Translations under genes and position numbers: made by a program
Virus record (IMG/VR): IMGVR_UViG_3300045919_000001
Location: 1-20,335 of that record
Origin: a virus
Length of the DNA stretch: 20,335 nucleotides
Strand: one strand, 5' to 3'
Shown here: positions 1 through 7,221 of the stretch, in pieces
Numbering within the stretch: position 1 is the first letter of the stretch
How the letters are laid out: every line of letters begins with the position of its first letter
The notes under the pieces: model-generated
Databases searched by the model: none
What the model was told of the DNA's origin: nothing
Seen by the model: the letters and a program-made list of their open reading frames with translations, nothing else

Positions 1-589
1 ATGCAGGGCATACGCGCACATCGGGCGCAGATATAATTGCTGTCACTGTCATTGTCGTGGCAGATTGTGAAGCCGTAACACTTGATTGCGGTGCGATGAA
101 GTATTCCGCTTGTGCGCCTGTCGCTGAACCAATATGTACTCGATAAGCCGATATGGTAAAGCCAGATGGTGCAGTCCATGCCCATGCAATCGAACCAGTC
201 GGACCCGTTACCGCAACAGCCGCCGATTCAGTACTCACCACCCCAACATCACCACCTTGACCGATTGCCACAATTTTAGCAAACTGGTTACCCGTACTAA
301 TCGTGCCGCCTGTCGTAGCTGGTGTGCCTGTAGGAGTTCCACTTGTTGCGATGACTTGCTGGTTAGGTAATCCGTTATTGATGAAAATTCGCGCCAAACT
401 TGCTACGTTCGTACTGATTGCCTTGAATCGTATCGAACGAACAAATCCACCGTTGCTGTCATCTGCGTCGAATATCTCTTCGTTCAATGATGAGAAACAG
501 GTGTAATCATTGGCTGCCGTAGTCATCGGGGCTTGCCACTGAATATCACCAGCTCGGGAAAAAATTGGGTCGGTATTGGGCGTACTCAT
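1..589 (-). CDS. Phage virion/tail-associated protein, C-terminus cut by window edge
   Basis: An open frame starts at 589 and runs off the left edge without a stop, giving at least 196 residues. The start is fixed by AAGGAG five bases upstream, which overlaps the stop of the preceding gene. The N-terminal part reads NDYTCFSSLNEEIFDADDSN, then FVRSIRFKAISTNVASLARI and FINNG. From memory this resembles a small family common near the tail genes of environmental tailed phages. A Thr/Gly/Pro-rich linker (about residues 84-100) leads to a segment with WAWTAPSGFTISAYRVHIGS, which looks like a fibronectin-III or Ig-like beta domain. Position after the tip genes and beta-rich composition suggest a structural or host-contact protein. 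The function is unproven and the length unknown. Confidence 0.75.
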   Translation of the reverse strand, partial: MSTPNTDPIFSRAGDIQWQAPMTTAANDYTCFSSLNEEIFDADDSNGGFVRSIRFKAISTNVASLARIFINNGLPNQQVIATSGTPTGTPATTGGTISTGNQFAKIVAIGQGGDVGVVSTESAAVAVTGPTGSIAWAWTAPSGFTISAYRVHIGSATGAQAEYFIAPQSSVTASQSATTMTVTAIISAPDVRVCPA

Positions 590-594
590 AGTTT

Positions 595-600
595 CTCCTT
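595..600 (-). promoter_or_regulatory. Ribosome binding site (AAGGAG) for the left-edge gene
   Basis: AAGGAG lies five bases before the ATG at 589 and overlaps the TAA stop of the upstream gene (599-601). It fixes the start of the truncated left-edge gene and implies coupled translation. Confidence 0.7.
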
Positions 601-985
601 ATGGCATTTGCCAGCCTGTCGATGCGGCGACTGACTGACCTTTGGTAAATATCTCTTCGATGCGTTCTGCGGGTATCGTACTGAATACATCCATACTTGC
701 ACCACTAAACGTCACAGGTGCAAAAGTGATATTAGGTGGCAGTCCACTCACGGAGCTTGTTTCTTGCTGCGCGTCAATCACTAGATGGGTCGCATCACTC
801 AAATGTCCGCGATACGTTCCCCATGTCGTGCCGTCAACGCAAGCGAAGTATATAGGCTCACCAATGGTAAATCGTGTGGAGAATGAACCGAAGCCCGACG
901 CTGCTCCAGATAGTGTAACGACACTGCCAAGCGATGACGCTGTAGCAGTGCCAGTTTCCTTTATCCTATCGTGGCAGCGTTGCAT
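599..985 (-). CDS. Small phage virion-type protein (128 aa)
   Basis: The layout matches a small family often found beside tail genes in environmental phages. A Gly/Thr-rich opening (TGTATASSLGSVVTLSGAAS) precedes FGSFSTRFTIGEPIYFACVD. A WGTYRGHLSDATHLV strand follows, and the end contains the usual DVFSTIPAERI. The predicted structure is mostly beta, with no signal peptide or membrane segment. It follows the 155-aa gene with one base between stop and start and has no clear ribosome binding site, so translation probably depends on reinitiation. A structural tail or receptor-contact role is inferred from family resemblance and position. No enzymatic motif is seen. Confidence 0.75.
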   Translation of the reverse strand: MQRCHDRIKETGTATASSLGSVVTLSGAASGFGSFSTRFTIGEPIYFACVDGTTWGTYRGHLSDATHLVIDAQQETSSVSGLPPNITFAPVTFSGASMDVFSTIPAERIEEIFTKGQSVAASTGWQMP

Positions 986-986
986 T

Positions 987-1454
987 TTATGCTAACTGCA
1001 AAAGTGAAGTGCCAGAACCAGCAGTCGGCATTGTCAGAGTGAACGTGCCAGCAACAATCGTTTGTGAGCCGAAGTTACACAGCTCAATCGCCTTGTTACT
1101 TTGGCTGGAGTTGTAAAACAAGGCAGTGTCAAATGCCGTCGCCGTGAATGTTGTTACCACTATTGATGCCGATGGTGTCCAACCGCCCTGAGCCGTATAT
1201 AACGCTGGAGCAGTTGCTTGCGTTACCGTCACGCCACCAGCAGTATATGATCCTGAGTTTGCTACCTCACTGGTAGCAGAATAGGCTGAGGTAGCACTCG
1301 GACTGAGTGAGCCTGACGCTAAATACAGCGCACATTTAACCGCGTCGGCGGTAGCTGCCGTGCGAGCTGGTACGCCCGTTCCTGGTCCTAGTGCGTGAAT
1401 CCCTGTCAATACTTCCCACTTGAAATTGTAACAAACGCCTGCTGTATTCGCCAT
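987..1454 (-). CDS. Small phage structural protein (155 aa)
   Basis: The N-terminus MANTAGVCYNFKWEVLTGIH, a middle ALYLASGSLSPSATSAYSAT and a YTAGGVTVTQA strand form a pattern I recognise as a widespread small structural family next to phage tail genes. The C-terminal LFYNSSQSNKAIELCNFGSQ followed by GTFTLTMP belongs to the same pattern. The protein is beta-rich and Thr/Ser/Ala-rich with no membrane segment. Full length is typical for the family. The start has AAAGGAG seven bases upstream, overlapping the end of the preceding gene. It probably decorates the tail tip or a fibre. That role comes from context, not from a characterised motif. Confidence 0.8.
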   Translation of the reverse strand: MANTAGVCYNFKWEVLTGIHALGPGTGVPARTAATADAVKCALYLASGSLSPSATSAYSATSEVANSGSYTAGGVTVTQATAPALYTAQGGWTPSASIVVTTFTATAFDTALFYNSSQSNKAIELCNFGSQTIVAGTFTLTMPTAGSGTSLLQLA

Positions 1455-1465
1455 GACCTACTCCT

Positions 1466-1654
1466 TTATGAAAAAACGCCAGCAATCACGCCAGATGATG
1501 CACCTTGTTTAATTTGTACATGAGCCGAGCGATGCACTAACTCGCCATCATTCCAATACTCAACCCATTCGGTATGCTCGTTGTCATCGTCAAATGCGCC
1601 TGTTTTTTTTTGGAGATTGCGTTCGTCCATTTCCCCGTAGATTGTATTTATCAT
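1466..1654 (-). CDS. Small acidic phage protein of unknown function (62 aa)
   Basis: This short gene encodes a soluble acidic protein with a central GAFDDDNEHTEWVEYWNDGE stretch and a C-terminus of GVIAGVFS. No catalytic or DNA-binding motif is visible. AAGGAT lies about seven bases before the ATG and overlaps the last codons of the membrane-protein gene, so the pair is probably translationally coupled. The close fit between neighbours and the good start site support a real gene. A minor virion or assembly role would suit the location, but nothing in the sequence shows it. Confidence 0.6.
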   Translation of the reverse strand: MINTIYGEMDERNLQKKTGAFDDDNEHTEWVEYWNDGELVHRSAHVQIKQGASSGVIAGVFS

Positions 1655-1657
1655 AGC

Positions 1658-1996
1658 CTAATCCTTACAATGATTTACGTCAATACGTGCAAGCTGGCTG
1701 CACAGCCACTTTGCAACTGATTTTTGCCAGTCATTTCCATCTCGCTTTAATCGTATCATTCGATTAGTTGTGAGCAATTCTTGCGGAAATTCTAACAGAA
1801 TCGGCGTTAGAAGCATATTCAAAAGTGTATCAGAAAAGAAGCCGATGAATAGGGTTAAATAAGCAAACATTCTGAATATCCAAGGTGAATCGTAAAGCAT
1901 GTCCTTATCCCGAATATCGCGCAGTTTAATCACCGCACAGAATAGGATGAAGGTTGAAAAAAACACCAGCATTGTCAAACCGAGATAAATTAACAT
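1658..1996 (-). CDS. Small membrane protein with two hydrophobic segments (112 aa)
   Basis: Two hydrophobic stretches, about residues 3-24 and 43-68, flank a charged loop (KLRDIRDKDMLYDSPWIFR). A basic, soluble C-terminal tail has spaced Cys and His (WLCSQLARIDVNHC). The start is the ATG at 1996, which has AAGGAG five bases upstream. An upstream GTG at 2014 would overlap the fibre gene and lacks such a site. The gene lies between the adhesin and small virion genes. The two-helix layout fits a holin-like or membrane-anchored protein, but the long soluble tail is not typical of a holin, and no endolysin gene is nearby in the window. I assign no function. Confidence 0.65.
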   Translation of the reverse strand: MLIYLGLTMLVFFSTFILFCAVIKLRDIRDKDMLYDSPWIFRMFAYLTLFIGFFSDTLLNMLLTPILLEFPQELLTTNRMIRLKRDGNDWQKSVAKWLCSQLARIDVNHCKD

Positions 1997-2001
1997 AAAT
2001 T

Positions 2002-2007
2002 CTCCTT
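2002..2007 (-). promoter_or_regulatory. Ribosome binding site deciding the membrane-protein start
   Basis: AAGGAG lies five bases before the ATG at 1996 and immediately after the fibre stop (2008-2010). It favours the 112-residue protein over the six-residue-longer version starting at the GTG. Confidence 0.7.
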
Positions 2008-2844
2008 TTACCACTCAACGATGCAGTATGCAGACTGCCCAGCAGTACCCGCAGAACCACCAGTACCACCAGCACCAGCAGCCCCGCCTGAATTGTTTAT
2101 CGTAACTGTGATTGTACCGCCAGAAGTAAGACCAGTGATTAAAGCGTAGATACTTGCGCCAGAACCACCACCTCCACCACTGCCACCACCACCACCACTA
2201 CTTATACCGTTCAAACCTGCCCTAAATGGCAGTGCTAATCCACCATCATTAACGTTACTTGCTCCACCATGCCCGCCGCTACGGCGTGATGAATAGCCCT
2301 CTATTAAGGTAACTCCACTTATCGAATAAGTCCCTAATGCTCCACCTGCACCCCTAATGCCGCTAGGGTAAGCTGTCCCGCCACCACCACCACCACCGCC
2401 ATTGACAATAATATAAGAGCCAAATGACGTTGAATTTGAACCTGCCCCGCCAGCACTGCCAGCAGAACCAGCCCCAGAAGAATCACCACCACCCCCACCG
2501 CCACCACCACCACCTTGAGCATTGATTAAAACTTTAATCGCTGTCACGCCAGTCGGCACTGTGAATGTACCTGTAGCTGTGAACACTTGCGCCCCACGCT
2601 GAATGTAGCTTTGTGTCGCCCAAGTCGGAGCGGCTGCACCGTTGCTTTGCAGGAGTTGACCAGCCGTACCCGTTCCAAGTTTAGTCGTCACACCCGCCGC
2701 TGACTGGTAGAGTAATTGCCCTACCGTCCCGCCATCAATGTGAGCCGCTGAAGGTGCAACACCCGTTAATCCATTTGCCGCGTCAAGTTTTCCAGATGAA
2801 TTGACCTTATTGGCTAACTGTGAAAGATTCCATGCTTGTGTCAT
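2008..2844 (-). CDS. Glycine-rich tail fibre / receptor-binding adhesin
   Basis: The N-terminal third has fibre-type repeats, GTVGQLLYQSAAGV and GTAGQLLQSNGAAAPTW, that probably connect to the virion. A beta entry segment follows (VFTATGTFTVPTGVTAIKVL), then a glycine-rich domain from about residue 110 to the C-terminus. That domain has at least four uninterrupted glycine runs, one of ten residues, and ends in SAYCIVEW. This layout is typical of phage glycine-rich tail domains and recalls the polyglycine-II sandwich tip of the T4-like gp38 adhesin. Its probable role is reversible receptor recognition at the tail tip. A strong TAAGGAG site precedes the ATG, and the gene follows the gpJ-like gene by ten bases. 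The fold is inferred from composition and pattern. Confidence 0.8.
   Translation of the reverse strand: MTQAWNLSQLANKVNSSGKLDAANGLTGVAPSAAHIDGGTVGQLLYQSAAGVTTKLGTGTAGQLLQSNGAAAPTWATQSYIQRGAQVFTATGTFTVPTGVTAIKVLINAQGGGGGGGGGGDSSGAGSAGSAGGAGSNSTSFGSYIIVNGGGGGGGGTAYPSGIRGAGGALGTYSISGVTLIEGYSSRRSGGHGGASNVNDGGLALPFRAGLNGISSGGGGGSGGGGGSGASIYALITGLTSGGTITVTINNSGGAAGAGGTGGSAGTAGQSAYCIVEW
2183..2197. repeat. (CCA)5 triplet repeat in the adhesin gene
   Basis: Five perfect CCA triplets on the plus strand read as glycine codons (GGT) in the adhesin. It is the left-most of three such tracts in this gene. Confidence 0.8.
2381..2400. repeat. CCA/CCG triplet tract in the adhesin gene
   Basis: Five CCA triplets followed by CCG and CC encode part of the second glycine run. 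Change by whole triplets would lengthen or shorten the run without breaking the frame. Confidence 0.8.
2484..2514. repeat. Imperfect CCA/CCC/CCG triplet tract in the adhesin gene
   Basis: An imperfect triplet tract encodes the longest glycine run, near the start of the glycine-rich domain. It ends with four perfect CCA units. Confidence 0.75.
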
Positions 2845-2853
2845 TTTTTCTCC

Positions 2854-5800
2854 TTACGCCGCACCGATGCGAGCGAATGTCTGTTGGAATAATACTGTAG
2901 TTGAATTGGTTGGGGTAGAGGTGAACGTATAATTACCTGAGCCTTCGGTGTAATCACCTGAGCTTAATTCTACGCCATTAGCAAATAGGTCAAAAGCTCC
3001 CGATGTTAATGGGAAACTATATGTTGCAATTCCGCTGGCTGTAAAAGCCACCACGTTGACAGGTGTCCCCACTGGAGTAGTGAGGTTGCTCATGGCGAAT
3101 TGCAGCACAGTTAATTTACCATCAGCGTTTGAAGGTAAGCCCGTCAGCGTATTGCCGACGATGTTGTAATCTTGATCATTTACAACCGTGCCATTCATAA
3201 ACAACCATTCCGAACCTGAGTTGAATTGCCATGTTGTCGGCGCGTAGCTACTTGCTGCGACTAAATCAGCCGTGTACCTGCTCAATACTGGGTACGAAGC
3301 TGACACCGCACGATAACGGTAAATTACATTCCCAGCGGTAGCGGTCACCGCTGCCGTGAATGTTATTGTTCGCGCCGTGTAATTCACACTTGCTACCGTG
3401 TATTGTGTGGGTGAACCTGTATTTGCAAATGTTAGAATATCCCCAGCGTTGATAGTTTGCCATGGCATGGAGGCAATGTTCCACGTAATCGTTGGAGTGG
3501 CTACGCTCAAAACTGTGATGTTCAATGTTTCGTAAAATACCGCACTCGATACCGCACGGAATGAATCACATTGCAAAATATCCCCAGCCGTCGCCCCGAC
3601 AGACAAAGTGAAGGTCGTCGATGTTTCGCTGTATTCAGATTTGTCTAGCAAACATCCGTTTTGATAAATAAGAGATTGTCCAACAATCCACCCCGCCGCC
3701 CTAGCCGTGGGAGTGAATACCGTTTGACCACTCGTAGCCGTACCCATCCAGTCAGTGAAGTAAAAATTATCTGACTGTGTAAACCCGACAACTCTACCGT
3801 AAATATCAATCGTGATTTGAGCTGGCGTACCCGTGTAGGTAGAAGCCCCGCCAAAGTTTAGGAAAGGGTCAAGACTTGCGACGATCTTGCCGTCGGTTGT
3901 ATTGACTATTTTCACTTGTCCCGTTCCGACAGTAGTCGTGCCTGATTGAATCACTTGCCCTGTAGGGTAATCTAAGTTAATCACATTAGTCCCGTCTTGC
4001 AGGGCTTGCCAGATGGTTGGGTTGAACTTGATAACACTAGTAGGTACGAAAGCCCCAGAGCCACCCGCAAACGCTGCGTAATCGCTATCAAACGAGAACT
4101 TTCTACCCGTCCTATTAGAGTAAACCAAATAAATCACCGTGCCGAACGCAGGAGAGGCTAAATACCACTTATAGTCAGCCACGTTTAACGATGCCGAGCT
4201 TGATGATTGATTTGCTAATCCGTAGTAAGTCTTCCCACGTGGGTTAAGACTAAATCCCGTCCCTACCAAATCATCCGCGTAAGCCACTGATAAATACTGA
4301 TCGGTGAATTGAAATGTAGTCGGTCGCCAATTAAACACACTAGAAGCTGGTGATAAATTACTTTTCCCCAAATTATTAACCATGCGTGAAAAGAAGTACC
4401 AGTTACCCGCTGGAATGTTAAACAATCCCACCGACGGCATAGCTACGCCATGTCCGTATGGGTCGCCACTTGCGTTTATTGCCGTCGTACCAGCAAAGAT
4501 GCGCTGTGCGTCGGTAGGGCTAGCGTAGGCTGAATACCACAACTCAGCATACTGAGTAATCCCCGCGCTTGAGCTAGTGATGTCAACATAGAAAGCAGGG
4601 TTTGAAATCGTTGGCAGCGATGTTGAAATAGTTGGAGCGTACATCGTGCCGAATGCAATCGGGTTAGCAAATCCAGTGTTTGGGGAAAGCTGAAACTCCA
4701 CCACGCTCACATCATCATAAACGCTTGGGTTGTATTCGTGGAGCGTTAATCCTACTGAGATTTGCCCCGTGTCGCTGATTCTTTGCGTGACTTTCATCAC
4801 ACGGAAAAACTTTAAACTCCAGCCGTAATTCGTATTTGTAACCGTAACGATGTTGCCTGCTTCGAGTTGTAATCCAGTGAAATCTACTTCACAACTAATC
4901 TGCAAATCCTCACGTCCTGCCTTCAACATTCGGTTCGCAAGGTACTGAGCTTGGATGTTGTTGTTGCATAACATCAAGCTAACAGATTGCTTATTGATAG
5001 GCTCATTGGGGTACATCAACACGGGATTGAGTACGGCTAAATCAAAGTTAGCTGTGCTGAAATTATCCTGCGTTGTCACGTCTGGGAATTTGGTTTCAAT
5101 TTGATTGAACGAACTGGACAGGTCGAATGGTGAAATGCTCAAGCCTGAAATGATGTTTGAATCATTTAGGTCTAATGCTATGTCACTCGCCACATAACCG
5201 CTTGCTACATAACCAGTGGTCACATATCTCGCAGGCACAACGCCAGTTTGAACCACAACACCCCATTGAGATTCGACTTCGTTATACCTAACCAAACAAT
5301 CACAACAATCAGACATTGCCTGAATGTTGGTCATTATCTTTTGATTCGTATCTAGCGTCCCGTTAAACTTAAATCGAGGTTGTGAAACTGGATTACCTGC
5401 GTAATTGATATAGTTGAACAATGAGTTTGAATAGGTATTCAACGCAGTAATCGAGTAAGCATCAACCTCGCTAGGCTTCAATCCTGCCCCGTAACGAGCA
5501 GAGGTTAAGTAATCCTGAATGCAATCACCCGCTGAATCTCGCGGGTTAATAACTTGGAAGTTAGTCTTTTGCAGACTCGTTAAATTGCGTGATTGGCTGT
5601 ATTGCAAATGCACAATCGCAAATGCACAGTTCGGCATGTTCTTTGAGCTATCCCACTGGTAGGTTAGGATAGGATTACTCATCACAGCAATGGCTGATTG
5701 TGAATTATTGGTTGGGAGATTTGAGCCATTGCGGTATAGGTAAATGTCCATGTACCCAGTGATGTCCTGAATCTGCCCTGTCGATTCGTCAAGTAGTCCC

Positions 5801-6198
5801 GTGACTGAATATCCGTTCGCACCGAATACGACCTTTTTACCAGCCCAGTAGATATTACCAAAAGAGTAAATATCACCACCGCCGCCATTCTCCGAACCCG
5901 TTACCTCAGCTAATGCCAGCACCCAATATAAATGCTGATTATCGGCTGAAATGGAAAGGTCAACAAGCGTCCCACCAATATACGCAGAACCGTAAAGGAC
6001 GGGTAGTTTGTTGTTGCCTGCTGGCGGGACTTGCTGACGATTGCCAGGGTTTTGTTGCCCCGCTGCACTACCGCCGTTAGGCATGTCGGGCGCGAATACC
6101 TGAGCAATCACCGCTGAGATCAGCATGTTAATAGCAAAGGCTGCGACTGCCTGCGCTGCGGCTGTTTCAAATATCGCTGCTGCTATCACCATTCCCAT
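2854..6198 (-). CDS. gpJ-like central tail tip / host-specificity protein (1114 aa)
   Basis: This large tip protein probably closes the tail and carries receptor-contact domains. The N-terminus has a hydrophobic Ala-rich helix (about residues 5-35). LPVLYGSAYIGGTLVD follows, the usual opening of gpJ/megatron-type proteins. Next come CIQDYLTSARYGAGL near residue 230 and the phage tail_3-like stretch at about 400-495 (AQYLANRMLKAGREDL, then GNIVTVTNTNYGWSLKFFRV). A fibronectin-III-like segment lies at about 505-630 (FFSRMVNNLGKSNLSPAS). The C-terminal third holds at least three related modules with an NG...DY/EY signature near residues 851, 1005 and 1078. Length fits the family. The start lies two bases from the stop of the GNAT-like gene. 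Confidence 0.88.
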   Translation of the reverse strand: MGMVIAAAIFETAAAQAVAAFAINMLISAVIAQVFAPDMPNGGSAAGQQNPGNRQQVPPAGNNKLPVLYGSAYIGGTLVDLSISADNQHLYWVLALAEVTGSENGGGGDIYSFGNIYWAGKKVVFGANGYSVTGLLDESTGQIQDITGYMDIYLYRNGSNLPTNNSQSAIAVMSNPILTYQWDSSKNMPNCAFAIVHLQYSQSRNLTSLQKTNFQVINPRDSAGDCIQDYLTSARYGAGLKPSEVDAYSITALNTYSNSLFNYINYAGNPVSQPRFKFNGTLDTNQKIMTNIQAMSDCCDCLVRYNEVESQWGVVVQTGVVPARYVTTGYVASGYVASDIALDLNDSNIISGLSISPFDLSSSFNQIETKFPDVTTQDNFSTANFDLAVLNPVLMYPNEPINKQSVSLMLCNNNIQAQYLANRMLKAGREDLQISCEVDFTGLQLEAGNIVTVTNTNYGWSLKFFRVMKVTQRISDTGQISVGLTLHEYNPSVYDDVSVVEFQLSPNTGFANPIAFGTMYAPTISTSLPTISNPAFYVDITSSSAGITQYAELWYSAYASPTDAQRIFAGTTAINASGDPYGHGVAMPSVGLFNIPAGNWYFFSRMVNNLGKSNLSPASSVFNWRPTTFQFTDQYLSVAYADDLVGTGFSLNPRGKTYYGLANQSSSSASLNVADYKWYLASPAFGTVIYLVYSNRTGRKFSFDSDYAAFAGGSGAFVPTSVIKFNPTIWQALQDGTNVINLDYPTGQVIQSGTTTVGTGQVKIVNTTDGKIVASLDPFLNFGGASTYTGTPAQITIDIYGRVVGFTQSDNFYFTDWMGTATSGQTVFTPTARAAGWIVGQSLIYQNGCLLDKSEYSETSTTFTLSVGATAGDILQCDSFRAVSSAVFYETLNITVLSVATPTITWNIASMPWQTINAGDILTFANTGSPTQYTVASVNYTARTITFTAAVTATAGNVIYRYRAVSASYPVLSRYTADLVAASSYAPTTWQFNSGSEWLFMNGTVVNDQDYNIVGNTLTGLPSNADGKLTVLQFAMSNLTTPVGTPVNVVAFTASGIATYSFPLTSGAFDLFANGVELSSGDYTEGSGNYTFTSTPTNSTTVLFQQTFARIGAA

Positions 6199-6199
6199 A

Positions 6200-6610
6200 T
6201 TAAATCGCCCAGTGCTGCTCTAATCGTGTCAAACCTAATCGCTCAAGTCTGTCATCATTAAAAGTTGAAAGTGTCGCCTGCATCACTTCGCCGCGTGTAA
6301 TCATTCCTCTTGCCGCTTGTATGTAACCGCGAATCAATCGCATTGTGGAAAATTTATTCTTTCCGTAAAGCATTATTTCATGAAGCTGGAAAGCATTTTC
6401 AATCCAAAGAATAGGAGCTTTCAAGGCTATCAATAACCCGCCGTTGTCCAAAATAATGAAGCCTTTACCAGCGAATATCTCCGCCAGAACTTTGTCAATA
6501 TGCTTGCGCGTCCATAACTTTGAATTGGTCAAAGGATTGTCTTTATTCTTGGCAAATTCGCACATCAAAGAATAAATTAAATCACCGTCAAACTTCGTGG
6601 CGTATCTCAT
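6200..6610 (-). CDS. GNAT-fold-like protein within the tail-tip cluster (136 aa)
   Basis: The predicted order resembles a GNAT acetyltransferase. N-terminal helices (about 8-48) are followed by a beta pair (GFIILDNGGLLIALK, about 50-64) and a strand EIMLYG (78-83). A helix runs from about 86 to 104, and the end (DDRLERLGLTRLEQHWAI) resembles the usual 'xLGF' closing motif. The acetyl-CoA phosphate-binding loop, normally Q/RxxGxG/A, is not preserved: the equivalent KNKFSTMRLI has no glycine. GNAT-like virion or virion-associated proteins are known in T7-like phages, as T7 gp13 is often annotated. The gene overlaps the hub gene by ATGA and lies in the slot where many phages encode an NlpC/P60 peptidase. 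The fold is inferred and activity is doubtful. Confidence 0.6.
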   Translation of the reverse strand: MRYATKFDGDLIYSLMCEFAKNKDNPLTNSKLWTRKHIDKVLAEIFAGKGFIILDNGGLLIALKAPILWIENAFQLHEIMLYGKNKFSTMRLIRGYIQAARGMITRGEVMQATLSTFNDDRLERLGLTRLEQHWAI

Positions 6611-7221
6611 GAGCCACTTGAACCTAGTCCGAATTGATAGGTAACGTTTGAAATAAAATTCACCCTATTCATCGAGGTATCGCCTGCGTTGTAAAACTGC
6701 CACGAGTTATCGTTTGTGTAACGTCCTGCGATACGATTTTGCAAGATGATTTGAATGTTTGCCGCACTGACTGTAATCGCACCGACGAAGCTGCGCGCTG
6801 CTTCCATCCATTGTTCTGTTATTGAGAATGTGTTAATGATCCCCGTGAATGATTTATACAATCCACCCGTGCCGCCCGTTGTAATCAATACGCCGTTGTC
6901 ATCGAAAAACCCCCTCCACACTTCAATCTTCGCACCTTTAATCGCTTGTCCGAGTACCCAGCCAAGCAAGGAAGTATCAATTCCCACTAACGTGATAGTG
7001 GTTTCATTCGCTGTCGATTTAATATCGCGTTGTACCTCTCCTACTTTCACCAACGCGCCTAGCCCGTCAAATGGTGAAGCGTCAACCGCTGTGATAGTCA
7101 TTGACCTGGGAGCGGTTGAGAATCGGTACACTGTGGCCACACCCGCAATGGTAGTCGTGACACGCACGAACTCAGCAAGCGAGATATGCTGCACGTTTTG
7201 CAATGGCGCGATGTTTATCAT
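6607..7221 (-). CDS. Tail hub / minor tail protein (DUF2163/BR0599-like)
   Basis: The protein probably joins the distal tail ring to the gpJ-like tip. The C-terminal segment ILQNRIAGRYTNDNSWQFYN, followed by AGDTSMNRV, matches the repeated 'R.aGR.TN...Q....GD..f..v' signature I know from DUF2163/BR0599-type and gpL-like minor tail proteins. The preceding part is beta-rich (TITAVDASPFDGLGALVKVG, IKGAKIEVWRGFFDDNGVLI). There is no cysteine, so it cannot carry the iron-sulfur cluster reported for lambda gpL. It overlaps both neighbours by ATGA. The gene order tape measure, distal tail, hub, tip is the usual one in RcGTA-like and many siphoviral tails. Family-level confidence is moderate. Confidence 0.7.
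   Translation of the reverse strand: MINIAPLQNVQHISLAEFVRVTTTIAGVATVYRFSTAPRSMTITAVDASPFDGLGALVKVGEVQRDIKSTANETTITLVGIDTSLLGWVLGQAIKGAKIEVWRGFFDDNGVLITTGGTGGLYKSFTGIINTFSITEQWMEAARSFVGAITVSAANIQIILQNRIAGRYTNDNSWQFYNAGDTSMNRVNFISNVTYQFGLGSSGS

Noticed and set aside
134-506. Two short plus-strand frames at the left edge
   Set aside because: They lie opposite a continuous minus-strand gene with a strong start site.
2164-2514. CRISPR-like or satellite array in the repeated CCA tracts
   Set aside because: The repeats are triplets in frame with a glycine-rich protein. There are no spacers of constant length.
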